Positions 26,207 to 35,352 of a stretch of 64,000 nucleotides of DNA are shown here, piece by piece. Below the pieces are notes generated by a model. It saw only the letters and a list, made by a program, of their open reading frames with translations, made no database searches and was not told where the DNA came from. The translations under genes were made by a program, and so were the position numbers. Positions within the stretch are counted from its first letter, which is position 1; each line of letters starts with the position of its first letter. The DNA is from Paracoccaceae bacterium. Lineage in GTDB: Bacteria; Pseudomonadota; Alphaproteobacteria; Rhodobacterales; Rhodobacteraceae. The stretch spans positions 50,319-114,318 of the forward strand of contig JAFIEO010000044.1 in the NCBI GenBank assembly GCA_020832445.1, given 5' to 3'.

Positions 26207-26244
26207 TTCCCCCGCCAGCCGTCCTTGACGGTATGGCGGGGGAA
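26207..26244 (+). terminator. Strong hairpin between tctC and tctA
   Basis: TTCCCCCGCCA (26207-26217) pairs with TGGCGGGGGAA (26234-26244), and inside it CCGTC pairs with GACGG around a CTT loop. There is no T-run. In binding-protein operons such hairpins act as partial terminators or protect the upstream mRNA, keeping the binding protein more abundant than the membrane parts. Confidence 0.65.
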
Positions 26245-26317
26245 ATTGCACTGGGGCGTTGACCGTCAATTGCCGGTTGCGGCCCTGTCCCCAATATTTC
26301 AATAGCGGGCGGCCATC

Positions 26318-27835
26318 ATGCTGGAATCCTTTATACCGGCGCTATACCTCGCGTTCAGCCCCGAAGTGATATTATACGTCGCCATCGGCGTTTTCATGGG
26401 TGTGACGCTGGGTGCCATTCCCGGACTTAGCGGTGACATGGCCATTGCCATCTTGCTGCCCATCGTCTTTTTCCTTGAACCGGCCGCCGCGCTGGGTTTG
26501 TTGACGGGCATTTACAAGGGGGGCATGTTTGGCGGGTCGATTTCTGCCATTTCCTTTGGGGTGCCGGGCACGCCCGGGTCTGCTGCGACAGCGATTGACG
26601 GGTATCAGGCCAAGCTTAAGGGCTATCCCAACAAGGCGCTGATGACGGCGCTTTATTCGTCGGTCATTGGCGATACGACCAGTGATTTCGTGCTGATCTT
26701 TCTGGCGTTGCCGCTGGCCATCGTGGCGCTGACATTCGGCCCTATCGAATTCTTCGCGCTCTATGCATTCTCGTTGTTGCTGATTTCTGCATTGACCAAG
26801 GGCAAGGTTGCCAAGGGTGTGGCAATGGCTGCATTGGGTATCTTGCTGGCCATGATCGGGCGCGACCCGATGGGCGGGTCACTGCGCCTGACCTTTGGCA
26901 TCCCCGAACTTGCGGGGGGGCTGGCGCTTATCCCCGTTCTTGTAGGAATTTTCGCGGTGTCCGAGTTGATTATCCAGCTGTCAAAGGCGTGGATGGACCG
27001 TGTCACCCGCATAATTGATGACACGAAGCAAAAGGCAGACTCCCTGTTGGGCGATTATGACGCCAGCAAGGACAAACTGACCTTTCGGGAATTTCGTGCA
27101 ACGATGAAAGCCACATGGATCGGCACGACGATGGGCACGCTTATCGGCGCATTGCCCGGTGCGGGGTCATCACTTGCGGCGTTTATCAGCTATGGGTTGG
27201 CGCAGCGTTTTTCAAGCAATGGCAAGGAATTCGGCAAAGGTTCACTGGAAGGCGTTGCCGCAGCCGAGGCAGGCAACAGCGCCACATCCGGTTCCACGCT
27301 GATTCCGCTTTTCGCGTTCGGCATTCCCGGCAGTGCGACAGCGGCCCTGTTTGGGGCCGCGTTCATTCTTATGGGTATGACGCCGGGGCCAAGGCTGATC
27401 TATGACCATACCGAAGTCATCTATGCGCTGTTTCTTATCCTGATCTATGCCAACCTGATCAATCTGGGGCTGTCACAATTCCTGCTGCCCTTCTATTCCA
27501 AGATCGCGATGATAAAATCACGCATCCTGCTGCCCATTGTCTGCGTACTTGCCATCCTTGGCACCTTTGCTGCGGGCAATTCCGTAATCGATGTCTGGGT
27601 TTTGTTATTCGCGGGTTTGCTTGGGGTTGTTCTGCGGGTCTATAATTTCCCGCTGGCCCCGCTGATTCTGGGCTTTATCGTCGCTCCGGGGGCAGAACGC
27701 GCGCTGCGCCAGTCGCTGTTGATCGGGCGCGGGGACTGGATGCATCTGCTGTCCAGCCCTATTGCCATCGGTTTGTATACTGTTGCGGCAATTATGATCC
27801 TGACATTCACCCTTGTCCTGCGCGAGAAGAAATGA
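26318..27835 (+). CDS. Tripartite tricarboxylate transporter large permease TctA
   Basis: 505 residues, full length. The N-terminal TctA signature is clear: MGVTLGAIPGLSGDMAIAIL at about 28-47 and GGMFGGSISAISFGVPGTPG at about 69-88. Its internal duplication shows as GALPGAGSSLAAFISYG and GIPGSATAALFGAA. About 10-12 membrane helices. It carries the transport pathway together with TctB. 128 bases after tctC and 19 bases before tctB. Confidence 0.95.
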   Translation: MLESFIPALYLAFSPEVILYVAIGVFMGVTLGAIPGLSGDMAIAILLPIVFFLEPAAALGLLTGIYKGGMFGGSISAISFGVPGTPGSAATAIDGYQAKLKGYPNKALMTALYSSVIGDTTSDFVLIFLALPLAIVALTFGPIEFFALYAFSLLLISALTKGKVAKGVAMAALGILLAMIGRDPMGGSLRLTFGIPELAGGLALIPVLVGIFAVSELIIQLSKAWMDRVTRIIDDTKQKADSLLGDYDASKDKLTFREFRATMKATWIGTTMGTLIGALPGAGSSLAAFISYGLAQRFSSNGKEFGKGSLEGVAAAEAGNSATSGSTLIPLFAFGIPGSATAALFGAAFILMGMTPGPRLIYDHTEVIYALFLILIYANLINLGLSQFLLPFYSKIAMIKSRILLPIVCVLAILGTFAAGNSVIDVWVLLFAGLLGVVLRVYNFPLAPLILGFIVAPGAERALRQSLLIGRGDWMHLLSSPIAIGLYTVAAIMILTFTLVLREKK

Positions 27836-27854
27836 GTTTCCAGAGGGAACCAAG

Positions 27855-28334
27855 ATGAAACCGCAATTCAACAAATTACTGACCCGGCAGGACACCTATA
27901 CCGGCTTTGTGGCCATTGCCGTGGGCGCTGTAGGTTTGCTGGATATTGCTTATGGCAATTGGCGCCCCGGTGCCGGTCTGGGACCGCATGCCTTTCCGCA
28001 GCTTGCTTATATCACGCTGATTTGTGCAGGTGTCGTGATTATGATCGAAGCGGTCTTTGGCAAATCTGACGAGCACCCCGAAAACTTGCGCCTTGTTATA
28101 AGCACAGGCGTGGGGTTGGTTGCCATCGGGATGGGTATGTTCTGGCTGATTGGCAAGCTGGGTCTTGCTGTCAGCGTGGCGATCACGCTGATCGGTGCCA
28201 GCTTCCTGCTGACGCGTGACCCGCTGCGGCACTGGCCCAGCACCATCGTGGTGCCGATTGTCGCCACATTGGTCATCTGGGTCTTGTTCGTCAAGCTGAT
28301 CAATGTGCCATTGCCGCGCGGGCTTTTGTTCTAG
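27855..28334 (+). CDS. Tripartite tricarboxylate transporter small subunit TctB
   Basis: 159 residues from the ATG at 27855 behind AGAGGGAAC. Four membrane helices in the TctB pattern: the first at about 18-35, then a polar loop with RPGAGLGPHAFPQLAYITLI. A frame open from 27813 overlaps tctA and is not needed. The stop codon lies inside the start of the intergenic repeat at 28332. Confidence 0.9.
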   Translation: MKPQFNKLLTRQDTYTGFVAIAVGAVGLLDIAYGNWRPGAGLGPHAFPQLAYITLICAGVVIMIEAVFGKSDEHPENLRLVISTGVGLVAIGMGMFWLIGKLGLAVSVAITLIGASFLLTRDPLRHWPSTIVVPIVATLVIWVLFVKLINVPLPRGLLF

Positions 28335-28440
28335 CGCATATCACGTTCATTCGCATTCACGAGGGATGCTCTGACTTATTGATTTCGCACGTTCGAGAAG
28401 CTCAAAACCGGTTCCCACTTTTGAGCAACATGCTTTAGCG
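28332..28440. repeat. Alphaproteobacterial intergenic palindromic repeat element
   Basis: The segment from TAGCGCATATCACGTTC through ATGCTTTAGCG resembles the abundant mosaic intergenic repeats of alphaproteobacteria, recognised by the AAAACCGGTTCCCACTTTT core. That core forms the hairpin GCTCAAAA-CCGGTTCCCAC-TTTTGAGC at 28400-28426. The element starts at the tctB stop codon and ends 10 bases before the 3' end of the leftward cluster, so it may act as a shared 3' end. Family membership is from memory of similar sequences. Confidence 0.6.
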
Positions 28441-28449
28441 CAGCCCGCG

Positions 28450-29484
28450 TCAGGGCATCGTGGGCCATGTGTCATTGACACGGTAGCCGCGCGGCCATGG
28501 ATCATCGGGGTCCAGCAACAGCTGGCGCGTGTCGGTGATCCACGCGCGGCCAGAAATTTCGGGCACGATGGCGGGGTGTCCGCCAACACTTGTCTGGTCC
28601 ACGATCTGCCCCTGAAACTGTGATCCGATCAGGGACCGCGCTGTCAGCATGACACCCTGCGCGATCTGGCCGCGTTTGTGCATCAGGGCCAACTGTGCCG
28701 ACACCGCCGTGCCTGTGGGCGAGCGGTCTATTTTGCCCGGCTCTATCACCACTGCATGACACACTTCCGGTCCATCCGGCCCGCTTTTGGGGGGCGTGGC
28801 AAACAGGCAAAAGGATATATGCCGCCAATCGGGGTTTTCAGGATGGCTGAAGCCAAGCTGCGCATTGGCCGCGGCCGTGATGCGCGCGCCCAGTTCGGCG
28901 ATATCGCGGGCTTCATGCGCGGCCATTTCAAACCCCATGGCATTGGCATCGACCACCACGAAACTGTCGCCGCCATAGGCAGTATCCACACGCAGACGTC
29001 CCACCCCCCCGACATCCAGTGTCGCATCCAGCTGGCCCGCGAAGGATGGCACATTGCGCACGAAAATGCGCTGTGCCTTGCCATGCGCGCATTGCGCGCG
29101 CACATCAATCACACCACCGGGGGCTTCCAGAACCATATGCGTTTCGGGTTCCTGCATCGTGATTATGCCGGTATCCAGCAGCACGGTCGCAACACAGATC
29201 GAATTTGATCCGGACATTGGCGGGGTGTGTTCCGGCTCCATGATAATGAACCCCATCTGTGCGCGCGGGTCTTTGGGGGGCACCAGCAGGTTTATATGTC
29301 GAAACACGCCGCCGCGCGGTTCGTTCAGGACGAAATCGCGCAATGTGCCGTCGTGATCGATCCAGCGCGCCTGGTCCCATAGCGTTGCGCCGGGGGGCGG
29401 GGCGACACCACCAATGATGACATCGCCCACTTCGCCTTCGGCATGGCACCCGACGATCTGGATGGCGTGCTTCGATCGCATCAC
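28450..29484 (-). CDS. Proline racemase-family protein with Ser/Thr catalytic pair (probable 3-hydroxyproline dehydratase type)
   Basis: 344 residues, proline racemase superfamily. The two catalytic positions are Ser91 (MSGSNSIC) and Thr257 (DRSPTGT) rather than the Cys/Cys pair of racemases and 4-hydroxyproline epimerases. Thr at the second site is typical of trans-3-hydroxy-L-proline dehydratases, and Ser at the first occurs in other subgroups. The combination argues against simple racemisation. It overlaps the enolase-superfamily gene by ATGA and is the last gene of the cluster. Function is inferred; a different imino acid or dehydration is possible. Confidence 0.82.
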   Translation of the reverse strand: MMRSKHAIQIVGCHAEGEVGDVIIGGVAPPPGATLWDQARWIDHDGTLRDFVLNEPRGGVFRHINLLVPPKDPRAQMGFIIMEPEHTPPMSGSNSICVATVLLDTGIITMQEPETHMVLEAPGGVIDVRAQCAHGKAQRIFVRNVPSFAGQLDATLDVGGVGRLRVDTAYGGDSFVVVDANAMGFEMAAHEARDIAELGARITAAANAQLGFSHPENPDWRHISFCLFATPPKSGPDGPEVCHAVVIEPGKIDRSPTGTAVSAQLALMHKRGQIAQGVMLTARSLIGSQFQGQIVDQTSVGGHPAIVPEISGRAWITDTRQLLLDPDDPWPRGYRVNDTWPTMP

Positions 29485-30584
29485 GACACCTGCATGACCG
29501 GCGCGCCCAGCACGTCGCGATCCGGCGTGATGCCAAGGCCGGGGCGGTCGGCGGCCTGCATCCGGCCATGGACACGCTGCGGCGCATCGGGGGCAAAAGT
29601 GACGGTGCCGTAGCTGTTGAAATCAGTGGCCGAGAATACGAATTCCGCAGGTGTCGATTGTGCCAGATGGGCGATGCTTGCGGTGACAATATCGCCGCCC
29701 CAGGTGTCCTCGATTGTCATTGGCACGCCCGCGCTAAGGCACAGGTCACGGATCTGGCGCGCGCGTGTCAGCCCGCCAACCTTCGATATCTTCAGGTTGA
29801 TCACGTCCATGGCGCCATCCTTCAGCGCGCGGGTGAACGCACCGACATCTGTGATGACCTCGTCCAGCACGAAGGGCAATGATGTGCGGCGGCGGGTGAC
29901 AAGGCATTCCTCGTAGGTCGGGCAGGGCTGTTCGATATAGACATCCAGATCACGCACCGCCTGAACCACGCGCGCAGCTTCGTGCATTGTCCAGCCGGTA
30001 TTGGCATCGGCGACCAGCACTTCGCCCGGTTGCATGGCTTGTGCACACAGCCGGATACGCGCGATATCGCTGTCGGCATCTGCCCCGACTTTCAACTGAA
30101 AGCGCGTGTAGCCTTCGGCGCGGTAGCTGGCGACATTGGCCGCCATGGCCTTGGGTTCGATCTGCGAAATTGCGCGATACAGCACGACATCGTCCTGCGC
30201 CTTGCCACCCAGCAGCGTGTAAACAGGCTGGCCGGTCACTTTGCCCAAGATATCCCAGCAGGCCACATCAATGGCCGATTTCACATAAGGGTGGCCGCGC
30301 AGCACTGCGTCCATATGCCGGTTCAGGACATCAAGCGCCAGCGGGTCCGCCCCGATCAGCTGCGGCGCCAGTTCCGCCAGCCCCGAACGCACGCCCAACG
30401 CATAGGCGGGCAGATAGGCCGACCCCAGCGGGCAGCATTCCCCCCAGCCTGTCACGCCAGCATCTGTTTCCACTTCGACAACAGTGGTGTCAAATACATC
30501 AACATAGTTCCCGTTTGACCAGCTATAGCGCCCTTCTTTCAGGGGCAGATCAAGCTGATAGGCGCGGATGGCTGTGATTTTCAT
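29481..30584 (-). CDS. Enolase-superfamily (MLE subgroup) enzyme, hydroxyproline-betaine epimerase/cis-3-hydroxyproline dehydratase-like
   Basis: 367 residues. Muconate-lactonising-enzyme subgroup: general base Lys165 in RFQLKVG, metal ligands Asp193 (DANTGW), Glu218 (EQPC) and Asp241 (LDEVIT), second base Lys265 (NLKISKVGG). N- and C-terminal parts ([17 protein letters not shown]) resemble HpbD, the 4R-hydroxyproline-betaine 2-epimerase, and the enolase-type cis-3-hydroxy-L-proline dehydratase. The neighbours fit either. Start 24 bases after the FAD enzyme gene. Confidence 0.85.
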   Translation of the reverse strand: MKITAIRAYQLDLPLKEGRYSWSNGNYVDVFDTTVVEVETDAGVTGWGECCPLGSAYLPAYALGVRSGLAELAPQLIGADPLALDVLNRHMDAVLRGHPYVKSAIDVACWDILGKVTGQPVYTLLGGKAQDDVVLYRAISQIEPKAMAANVASYRAEGYTRFQLKVGADADSDIARIRLCAQAMQPGEVLVADANTGWTMHEAARVVQAVRDLDVYIEQPCPTYEECLVTRRRTSLPFVLDEVITDVGAFTRALKDGAMDVINLKISKVGGLTRARQIRDLCLSAGVPMTIEDTWGGDIVTASIAHLAQSTPAEFVFSATDFNSYGTVTFAPDAPQRVHGRMQAADRPGLGITPDRDVLGAPVMQVS

Positions 30585-30608
30585 GGCGTTATCCTTGTTA
30601 AATGGGGA

Positions 30609-31898
30609 TCAATTTTCGCGAAGATGGGGTTTGGCAAGGCGGGCAAATGCGAAGCGGTCGGGGCGATACGGTGCAAGCGCGATTGCCGGGCGCACGCCGG
30701 TGACCAGATCGGCCACAAGTGTGGCTGTTCCCGCAGATTGCGTAAGCCCCAGATGCCCGTGCCCGAAGGCATGGATGATGCGCGCTGCGGTGATGGACCG
30801 CCCGATCACGGGCAGGCTGTCGGGCATGGACGGGCGAAACCCCATCCATTGCGTGCCGCCTTGCGCATTCAGTCCGGGCAGGAACGCTTTTGCCTTGTCA
30901 AGCAGCACGTCGGCGCGGCGGTAGTTCGGGGGCAGGTGCAGCCCGCCCAGTTCAACTGCGCCGCCCACGCGAATGCCTTGGCCGACCTTGGTGACAACAA
31001 AGCCATGATCGGCAAAGCTGAGATGGGTTTTCTGCCTAAATCGCGGGTCGGGCAGGGTGGTGTTGTAGCCGCGCTCGGTTTCCAGTGGCAGCCGCTCGCC
31101 CATGGTGCGGGCCAAATGATGTGACCATGCGCCCGCCGCCAGAACAACATGGCCCGCACGGATGGGCGCGCCGTCGGTTTCCACATTCACATGGTCCAAA
31201 GACGGGCGTAGTGCGCGTGCGTTGGCCCGTCGAAATTGCCCCCCGCGCGCCAAAAAACAGTCGCGCAAATATGCGTGCCATTGGCCGGGATCTGTGACGT
31301 TGAACCAATCGGGCGTGAAGGCCGCAAAACGAAATCTTGCGTCAAGCCCGGGTTGCAGCTCGGCGATGCGGGCGGGGTTGTCTTCGATCAGTTCGAACGT
31401 GATGTCATGTGCGCGGCGGTTTTCCCAACCGTTCAGGCTGGCGCGGAAGCTTGCCGCATTGTCGTAAAGCTGCAACTGGCCTTCGCGGCGCAACAACGGC
31501 CCCGCGTCCGTGGCCGTGACCAGTCGTTCCAGCGCGGTTTGGGACTGCGCCATCAGCGCGGCCTGTGCCTGAACGGCACCTGCATGCCGGTCGCGCCAGC
31601 TTGCGCGCCAGAAACGCAGCATCCACGGCGCTATGCGCAGCGCATAGGCGGGTGGAATACTAAGTGGTCCCAGCGGATCAAGCAGCCAGCCGGGCGCGCG
31701 GCGCATGATGCCGGGGGCCGCCAGCGGTTCGACATCGCTGAACGCGAATGCCCCTGCATTGCCTGTGGATGCGCTATGCCCGTCGGGATCACGTTCGATT
31801 ACAGTCACAGCCAGCCCGCGGCCCTGAAGTTCCAGCGCCGTGCTCAGGCCAATGACACCCCCGCCGATGACCACTACATCCGGCACGGCTGTATTCAT
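30609..31898 (-). CDS. FAD-dependent D-amino acid dehydrogenase (D-hydroxyproline dehydrogenase-like)
   Basis: 429 residues, DadA family. The FAD-binding Rossmann motif VVVIGGGVIGLSTALELQGR is at 8-27, ending with the acidic ERD near residue 36. The C-terminal GFRPSMPDSLPVIG and GHGHLGLTQSAGT segments are typical. In 4-hydroxyproline catabolism the epimerised cis-4-hydroxy-D-proline is oxidised by such an enzyme to pyrroline-4-hydroxy-2-carboxylate. The 211 bases up to the epimerase gene hold no other gene. Confidence 0.88.
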   Translation of the reverse strand: MNTAVPDVVVIGGGVIGLSTALELQGRGLAVTVIERDPDGHSASTGNAGAFAFSDVEPLAAPGIMRRAPGWLLDPLGPLSIPPAYALRIAPWMLRFWRASWRDRHAGAVQAQAALMAQSQTALERLVTATDAGPLLRREGQLQLYDNAASFRASLNGWENRRAHDITFELIEDNPARIAELQPGLDARFRFAAFTPDWFNVTDPGQWHAYLRDCFLARGGQFRRANARALRPSLDHVNVETDGAPIRAGHVVLAAGAWSHHLARTMGERLPLETERGYNTTLPDPRFRQKTHLSFADHGFVVTKVGQGIRVGGAVELGGLHLPPNYRRADVLLDKAKAFLPGLNAQGGTQWMGFRPSMPDSLPVIGRSITAARIIHAFGHGHLGLTQSAGTATLVADLVTGVRPAIALAPYRPDRFAFARLAKPHLREN

Positions 31899-32109
31899 GA
31901 CCGGGTGCTGGCCGTCTGGACGGCTACAACAGATGCGGCCACACAGCCGCCGTGTTTACGCGGCCCATGGCTGGCCCTGTTGCTTTTGGCGAAGCACACT
32001 TGATACGCCCTGCCCGTTATTGGCATGGACTGCGCTGTTTGACACCGCTGACTGCCGATAAGATTGCGAGAACCCATTCTTGCCTCCTGTAGTCATGGAC
32101 GAAAGGCCC

Positions 32110-33045
32110 CTAACGGCGCGGGTCGCGGATGCCGTTGGCATAAGGGTCGGTCGGCGCAAAATGCAGGTCCGCCTCTGCTGTGACCCAGGCGCGGCCCCGT
32201 ATTGTCGGAACAATCCTTCCTGCGTCGCCTGGGGCATATTGCAGCTTGTAGGTGCTGCCAATAATGCTTTCTTGCAGCCATTCGGTGCCCGGTGCCAGCG
32301 TGCCATCGGCGGCCAGACAGGCCAGCAGGGCCGATGTGCCCGTCCCGCAGGGCGAACGGTCATAGCTGCCGCCCGGACACAGCACAAAATTGCGGGCATC
32401 GGCATTTTGGGACGGGCCAATCAGAACAATATGGTCAATCCACGCGCTGTCAGTGCCCGTCCAGCCCTGCATTTCCAGACATTTGCGTATGCGCAGGCTT
32501 GCGTCGCGCAACTGGTCAATATTGGCAAAATCCAGTGCACATGGCAGGTTGCGGGTTATGAAAAACCAGTTCCCACCCCATGCGATGTCACCCGTAAACT
32601 GTCCCAGCCCGTCCACATCGACGGTTACATCCTTGTGTAGCCGATAGCTTTCGACATTGGTGATGCTGGCCTCATGCTCGGAATGCAATTCCAGCGTCAC
32701 AACACCCACAGGGGTTTCCAGCTTGTGCACGCCCGGTCCGATCTGGCCAAGATGTGCCAGCGTGATTGCTGTCCCGATAGAGGCATGACCGCACATGCCC
32801 AGATTGCCGACCGTGTTGAAATAGATCACCCCTGCCGCGCAATCTGGCAATGACGGCGGCACCAGAAGGGCCGCCACCAATGCGGCTGTGCCGCGCGGTT
32901 CCTGCACGACTGAATCGCAAAAGGCCGCGTGGTCCTGCGCCAGCGCCATTGCGCGTTGCGCCACGCTGCCTGTGCCCAGATCCGGTCCACCCGACAGGAT
33001 TACCCGTGTTGGCTCTCCCTCGGTATGGCTGTCGATTACGCGCAT
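32110..33045 (-). CDS. 4-hydroxyproline 2-epimerase (proline racemase family)
   Basis: 311 residues from the ATG at 33045 (MRVIDSHTEGEP), the usual N-terminus; the frame to 33075 is not needed. Both catalytic cysteines are present, Cys85 in GMCGHASIG and Cys233 in DRSPCGTGTSA. It would convert trans-4-hydroxy-L-proline to cis-4-hydroxy-D-proline. It overlaps the stop of the DapA-family gene by 10 bases, so the two are co-transcribed. Confidence 0.9.
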   Translation of the reverse strand: MRVIDSHTEGEPTRVILSGGPDLGTGSVAQRAMALAQDHAAFCDSVVQEPRGTAALVAALLVPPSLPDCAAGVIYFNTVGNLGMCGHASIGTAITLAHLGQIGPGVHKLETPVGVVTLELHSEHEASITNVESYRLHKDVTVDVDGLGQFTGDIAWGGNWFFITRNLPCALDFANIDQLRDASLRIRKCLEMQGWTGTDSAWIDHIVLIGPSQNADARNFVLCPGGSYDRSPCGTGTSALLACLAADGTLAPGTEWLQESIIGSTYKLQYAPGDAGRIVPTIRGRAWVTAEADLHFAPTDPYANGIRDPRR

Positions 33046-33995
33046 GTAAGGTCGCTTTCCAACTCGCGGTTCCACTCGGCATACCAGCCACGGAACAGGT
33101 CCAGCTGGGCTTTGGCAAAGCCGCGCTGGCTGGCGCTCAGTTCATCAGTGGGGTTGATGTTGCGGGCATATTCCTGCGCGCCCAGCAAGGTCAGCAGGTA
33201 TTTGTAATACAGCACCAGATCAACGCCTTCATCAAATGACGACAAGACGGCCAGCGCATCATCAAGTTGGTTTGCACGCACGCGCGCCCGTGCATTTCCG
33301 GCGGCGGCCTTGCGCGACAGATCGACCAGATGCAGCACCTCGCGTGGCAAAACATTGCCAATGCCGGTGATCGCGCCGCGCGCGCCATAGTTGACGAACC
33401 CTTCTACAACCATCGTATCGACGCCCACCATCAGCGTGACGCCGTCATCCTGACTGGTGATGAATTCCGATGCGTAGCGCAAGCTGTCACGGCCGCCGAA
33501 TTCCTTGAAGCCTACAAGGTTGGGGTGCTCTTGGCGCAGGGCAAAGAACAAATCCGCCCCGGTAGAATAACCATAATAGGGGCTGTTATAGATAACCGCA
33601 GGGATTTCGGGCGCCGCCGACAGGATTGCCTTGAAATGGTTGCGTTGCGCTTCAACCGAGGTGCCGCGCGACAGCACACGCGGAATCACCATCAAGGCAT
33701 GCGCACCCACTTTCGCGGCATGGGCGGCATGTTCCACCGCAATTGCTGTGTTGACCGCCCCTGTGCCCACCATCACCGGAACGCCTGCGCCAACAAGCTG
33801 CGCTACGCCTTCCATGCGGTCGGCATCGCTGATCAGCGGCCAGTCGCCCATCGATCCGCAATATACCACGCCCGACATGCCAGCGGCCATCATTTCCTGC
33901 CCCTTGCGCACCAACGCGGGATGATCCGGTGTGTGATCGGCCTTGCAAGGTGTCATAAGGGCGGGAATACATCCATCCAAGAGTGTGGTATCCAT
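33036..33995 (-). CDS. DapA-family protein, probable pyrroline-4-hydroxy-2-carboxylate deaminase
   Basis: 319 residues from the ATG at 33995; a longer frame to 34031 starts inside the operator region. Dihydrodipicolinate synthase/N-acetylneuraminate lyase superfamily: Schiff-base Lys164 in GFKEFGG, Tyr136 in VIYNSPYYG and the GSMGD loop (usually GTTGE) at 48-51. Beside a hydroxyproline epimerase and a D-amino-acid dehydrogenase the role of LhpC, deaminating pyrroline-4-hydroxy-2-carboxylate to alpha-ketoglutarate semialdehyde, is likely. First gene of the leftward cluster. The following alpha-ketoglutarate-semialdehyde dehydrogenase is not in the cluster. Confidence 0.87.
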   Translation of the reverse strand: MDTTLLDGCIPALMTPCKADHTPDHPALVRKGQEMMAAGMSGVVYCGSMGDWPLISDADRMEGVAQLVGAGVPVMVGTGAVNTAIAVEHAAHAAKVGAHALMVIPRVLSRGTSVEAQRNHFKAILSAAPEIPAVIYNSPYYGYSTGADLFFALRQEHPNLVGFKEFGGRDSLRYASEFITSQDDGVTLMVGVDTMVVEGFVNYGARGAITGIGNVLPREVLHLVDLSRKAAAGNARARVRANQLDDALAVLSSFDEGVDLVLYYKYLLTLLGAQEYARNINPTDELSASQRGFAKAQLDLFRGWYAEWNRELESDLTCA

Positions 33996-34025
33996 GTCAG
34001 ACTCGCTTTCCTGTCTTTCGATTTG

Positions 34026-34065
34026 ATGCAATCTTGCATGATTTTAGATTGGATACAATATGCAA
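34026..34065. promoter_or_regulatory. GntR/VanR-type operators between divergent genes
   Basis: A perfect palindrome ATGCAA-TC-TTGCAT at 34026-34039 is followed by the near-palindrome ATTGGATACAAT at 34048-34059, very close to the VanR-type GntR site ATTGGATCCAAT. A further ATGCAA half-site is at 34060-34065. All lie between the starts of the deaminase gene (33995) and the GntR gene (34125). Confidence 0.6.
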
Positions 34066-34124
34066 TACAGTACTCTTTCCCTTCCCGCCGCACCCAGCTA
34101 AAGAGTATGCAGGAGAGTAGGGCA

Positions 34125-34781
34125 ATGAAGATACAGGCATACGACATCTCAAAAACAGCGTCGGCGACCACTATTGTGTTCGACGCGCTGCGCCATGCGA
34201 TCATCACGGGCGACCTGAAGCAGGGAGAGCATCTGCGGCAGGATGAAATCGCGCGCGCCTTCAATGTCAGCAGGATACCGATCCGCGAAGCGTTGCAGAA
34301 ACTTGAACAGCACGGGCTGATAAAGACCCAGCGCTACAAGGGGGCGGTTGTCGCGGGCTTGTCGCTTGAAGAAGCCTCGGAGATATTCGAGTTCCGCGCG
34401 TTTGTGGAACCCGAAGTCATCCGCCGCGCGGTTCCGCGCATGTCGCAGCAGGTGTTGAATGATGCCCAAAGCTGTTGCGAAGTTTTTGCCAGTGCCGAAG
34501 ATCCGATGCGCTGGGGTGATCTGAACCGCCGTTTTCATACTACCTTATACGAGTCCAGCGGCCTGCCCTATCATATGGAAATGCTCAATAAAGCCATGGA
34601 CCGTATTGATCCCTATCTGCGTGCGCAGTTGTTGCTAAGCGATGGTATGGAGCGGGCGAACAACGAACATTTCGCCATTGTCGAAGCCTGCAAGGCCAAA
34701 GATGTCGACCGCGCGGCTGAACTGACGCGCCTGCATATTCTTGGTGCCAAGGATTCCCTGATACGGCACTGGCAGAACTGA
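34125..34781 (+). CDS. GntR family regulator (FadR/VanR subgroup)
   Basis: 218 residues from the ATG at 34125, which has GGAG 11 bases upstream; an in-frame ATG at 34107 is less likely. The winged helix has the GntR pattern FDALRHAIITGDLKQGEHL, then DEIARAFNVSRIPIREALQK. The FCD effector domain follows, with the metal-binding Asp/His residues in DLNRRFHTTLYESS and two late His residues (NNEHFAIVEA, RLHILGAK). Probable repressor of the hydroxyproline cluster. Confidence 0.92.
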   Translation: MKIQAYDISKTASATTIVFDALRHAIITGDLKQGEHLRQDEIARAFNVSRIPIREALQKLEQHGLIKTQRYKGAVVAGLSLEEASEIFEFRAFVEPEVIRRAVPRMSQQVLNDAQSCCEVFASAEDPMRWGDLNRRFHTTLYESSGLPYHMEMLNKAMDRIDPYLRAQLLLSDGMERANNEHFAIVEACKAKDVDRAAELTRLHILGAKDSLIRHWQN

Positions 34782-35079
34782 ACGCTTCTGCGCCAGCGGT
34801 TTTTGTATTCCTGACAACCTGCCGCCCGTCCAGTGCGTGGCCGGTTCTGCGATGCCTTTTGTGCTGACGGCCTGATCGCAAAAGAATGATTTGTCAGGTG
34901 AAACTTTTGTGGGCATTGCAGCGTTACTACCTTGTTCGCGATAACCTTCGCGCGGAAAGGGAAATTAACCATGAAACGTCACTTTTGCGCGGACCAGATG
35001 GCGACAATGGTTTGTACGATTGCATCCGCATTCGCGCCAAATCTTAAATCACGCAAGTGAAATCAAGAGGATCACAGAC

Positions 35080-35289
35080 ATGAAAAGAGTTCTCGTCGCG
35101 GCAGCCTTCGTCGCAGGTATAGGCGCACTGGCCGGCTGCACAAACGACCCGCAGATCAATGCAGCCACCGGTGGGCTTGTGGGCGCTGCGGCTGGCACGC
35201 AGGTCGGGTCAGGTTCCGGCCGGACCGCAGCCATTCTTGGCGGCGCCGCTGCCGGAACTGTGGTTGGCGGGAACGCACCGACCAGATGA
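35080..35289 (+). CDS. Small glycine-zipper lipoprotein
   Basis: 69 residues from the ATG at 35080. A lipoprotein signal peptide ends in the lipobox LAGC (Cys20). The rest is a glycine-zipper of repeated GLVGAAAGT and GGAAAGTVVGG blocks, as in small outer-membrane proteins of the osmotically inducible OsmB type. The 298 bases upstream hold no other gene; a ribosome-binding AAGAGG lies 9 bases before the ATG. Confidence 0.82.
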   Translation: MKRVLVAAAFVAGIGALAGCTNDPQINAATGGLVGAAAGTQVGSGSGRTAAILGGAAAGTVVGGNAPTR

Positions 35290-35352
35290 TCCAGCCACCA
35301 CTGCTGAAATTCAGGCCGCCGCGTGTGCAAGTCATGCGCGGCGGGTTAGAAG

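Noticed and set aside
25110..26294. 394-residue minus-strand open frame
   Set aside because: Antisense to tctC, which has a signal peptide and family motifs.
33267..34781. 504-residue open frame ending in the GntR gene
   Set aside because: Its first 286 codons run antisense through the deaminase gene and the operator region; only the part from 34125 has a ribosome-binding site and the GntR fold.
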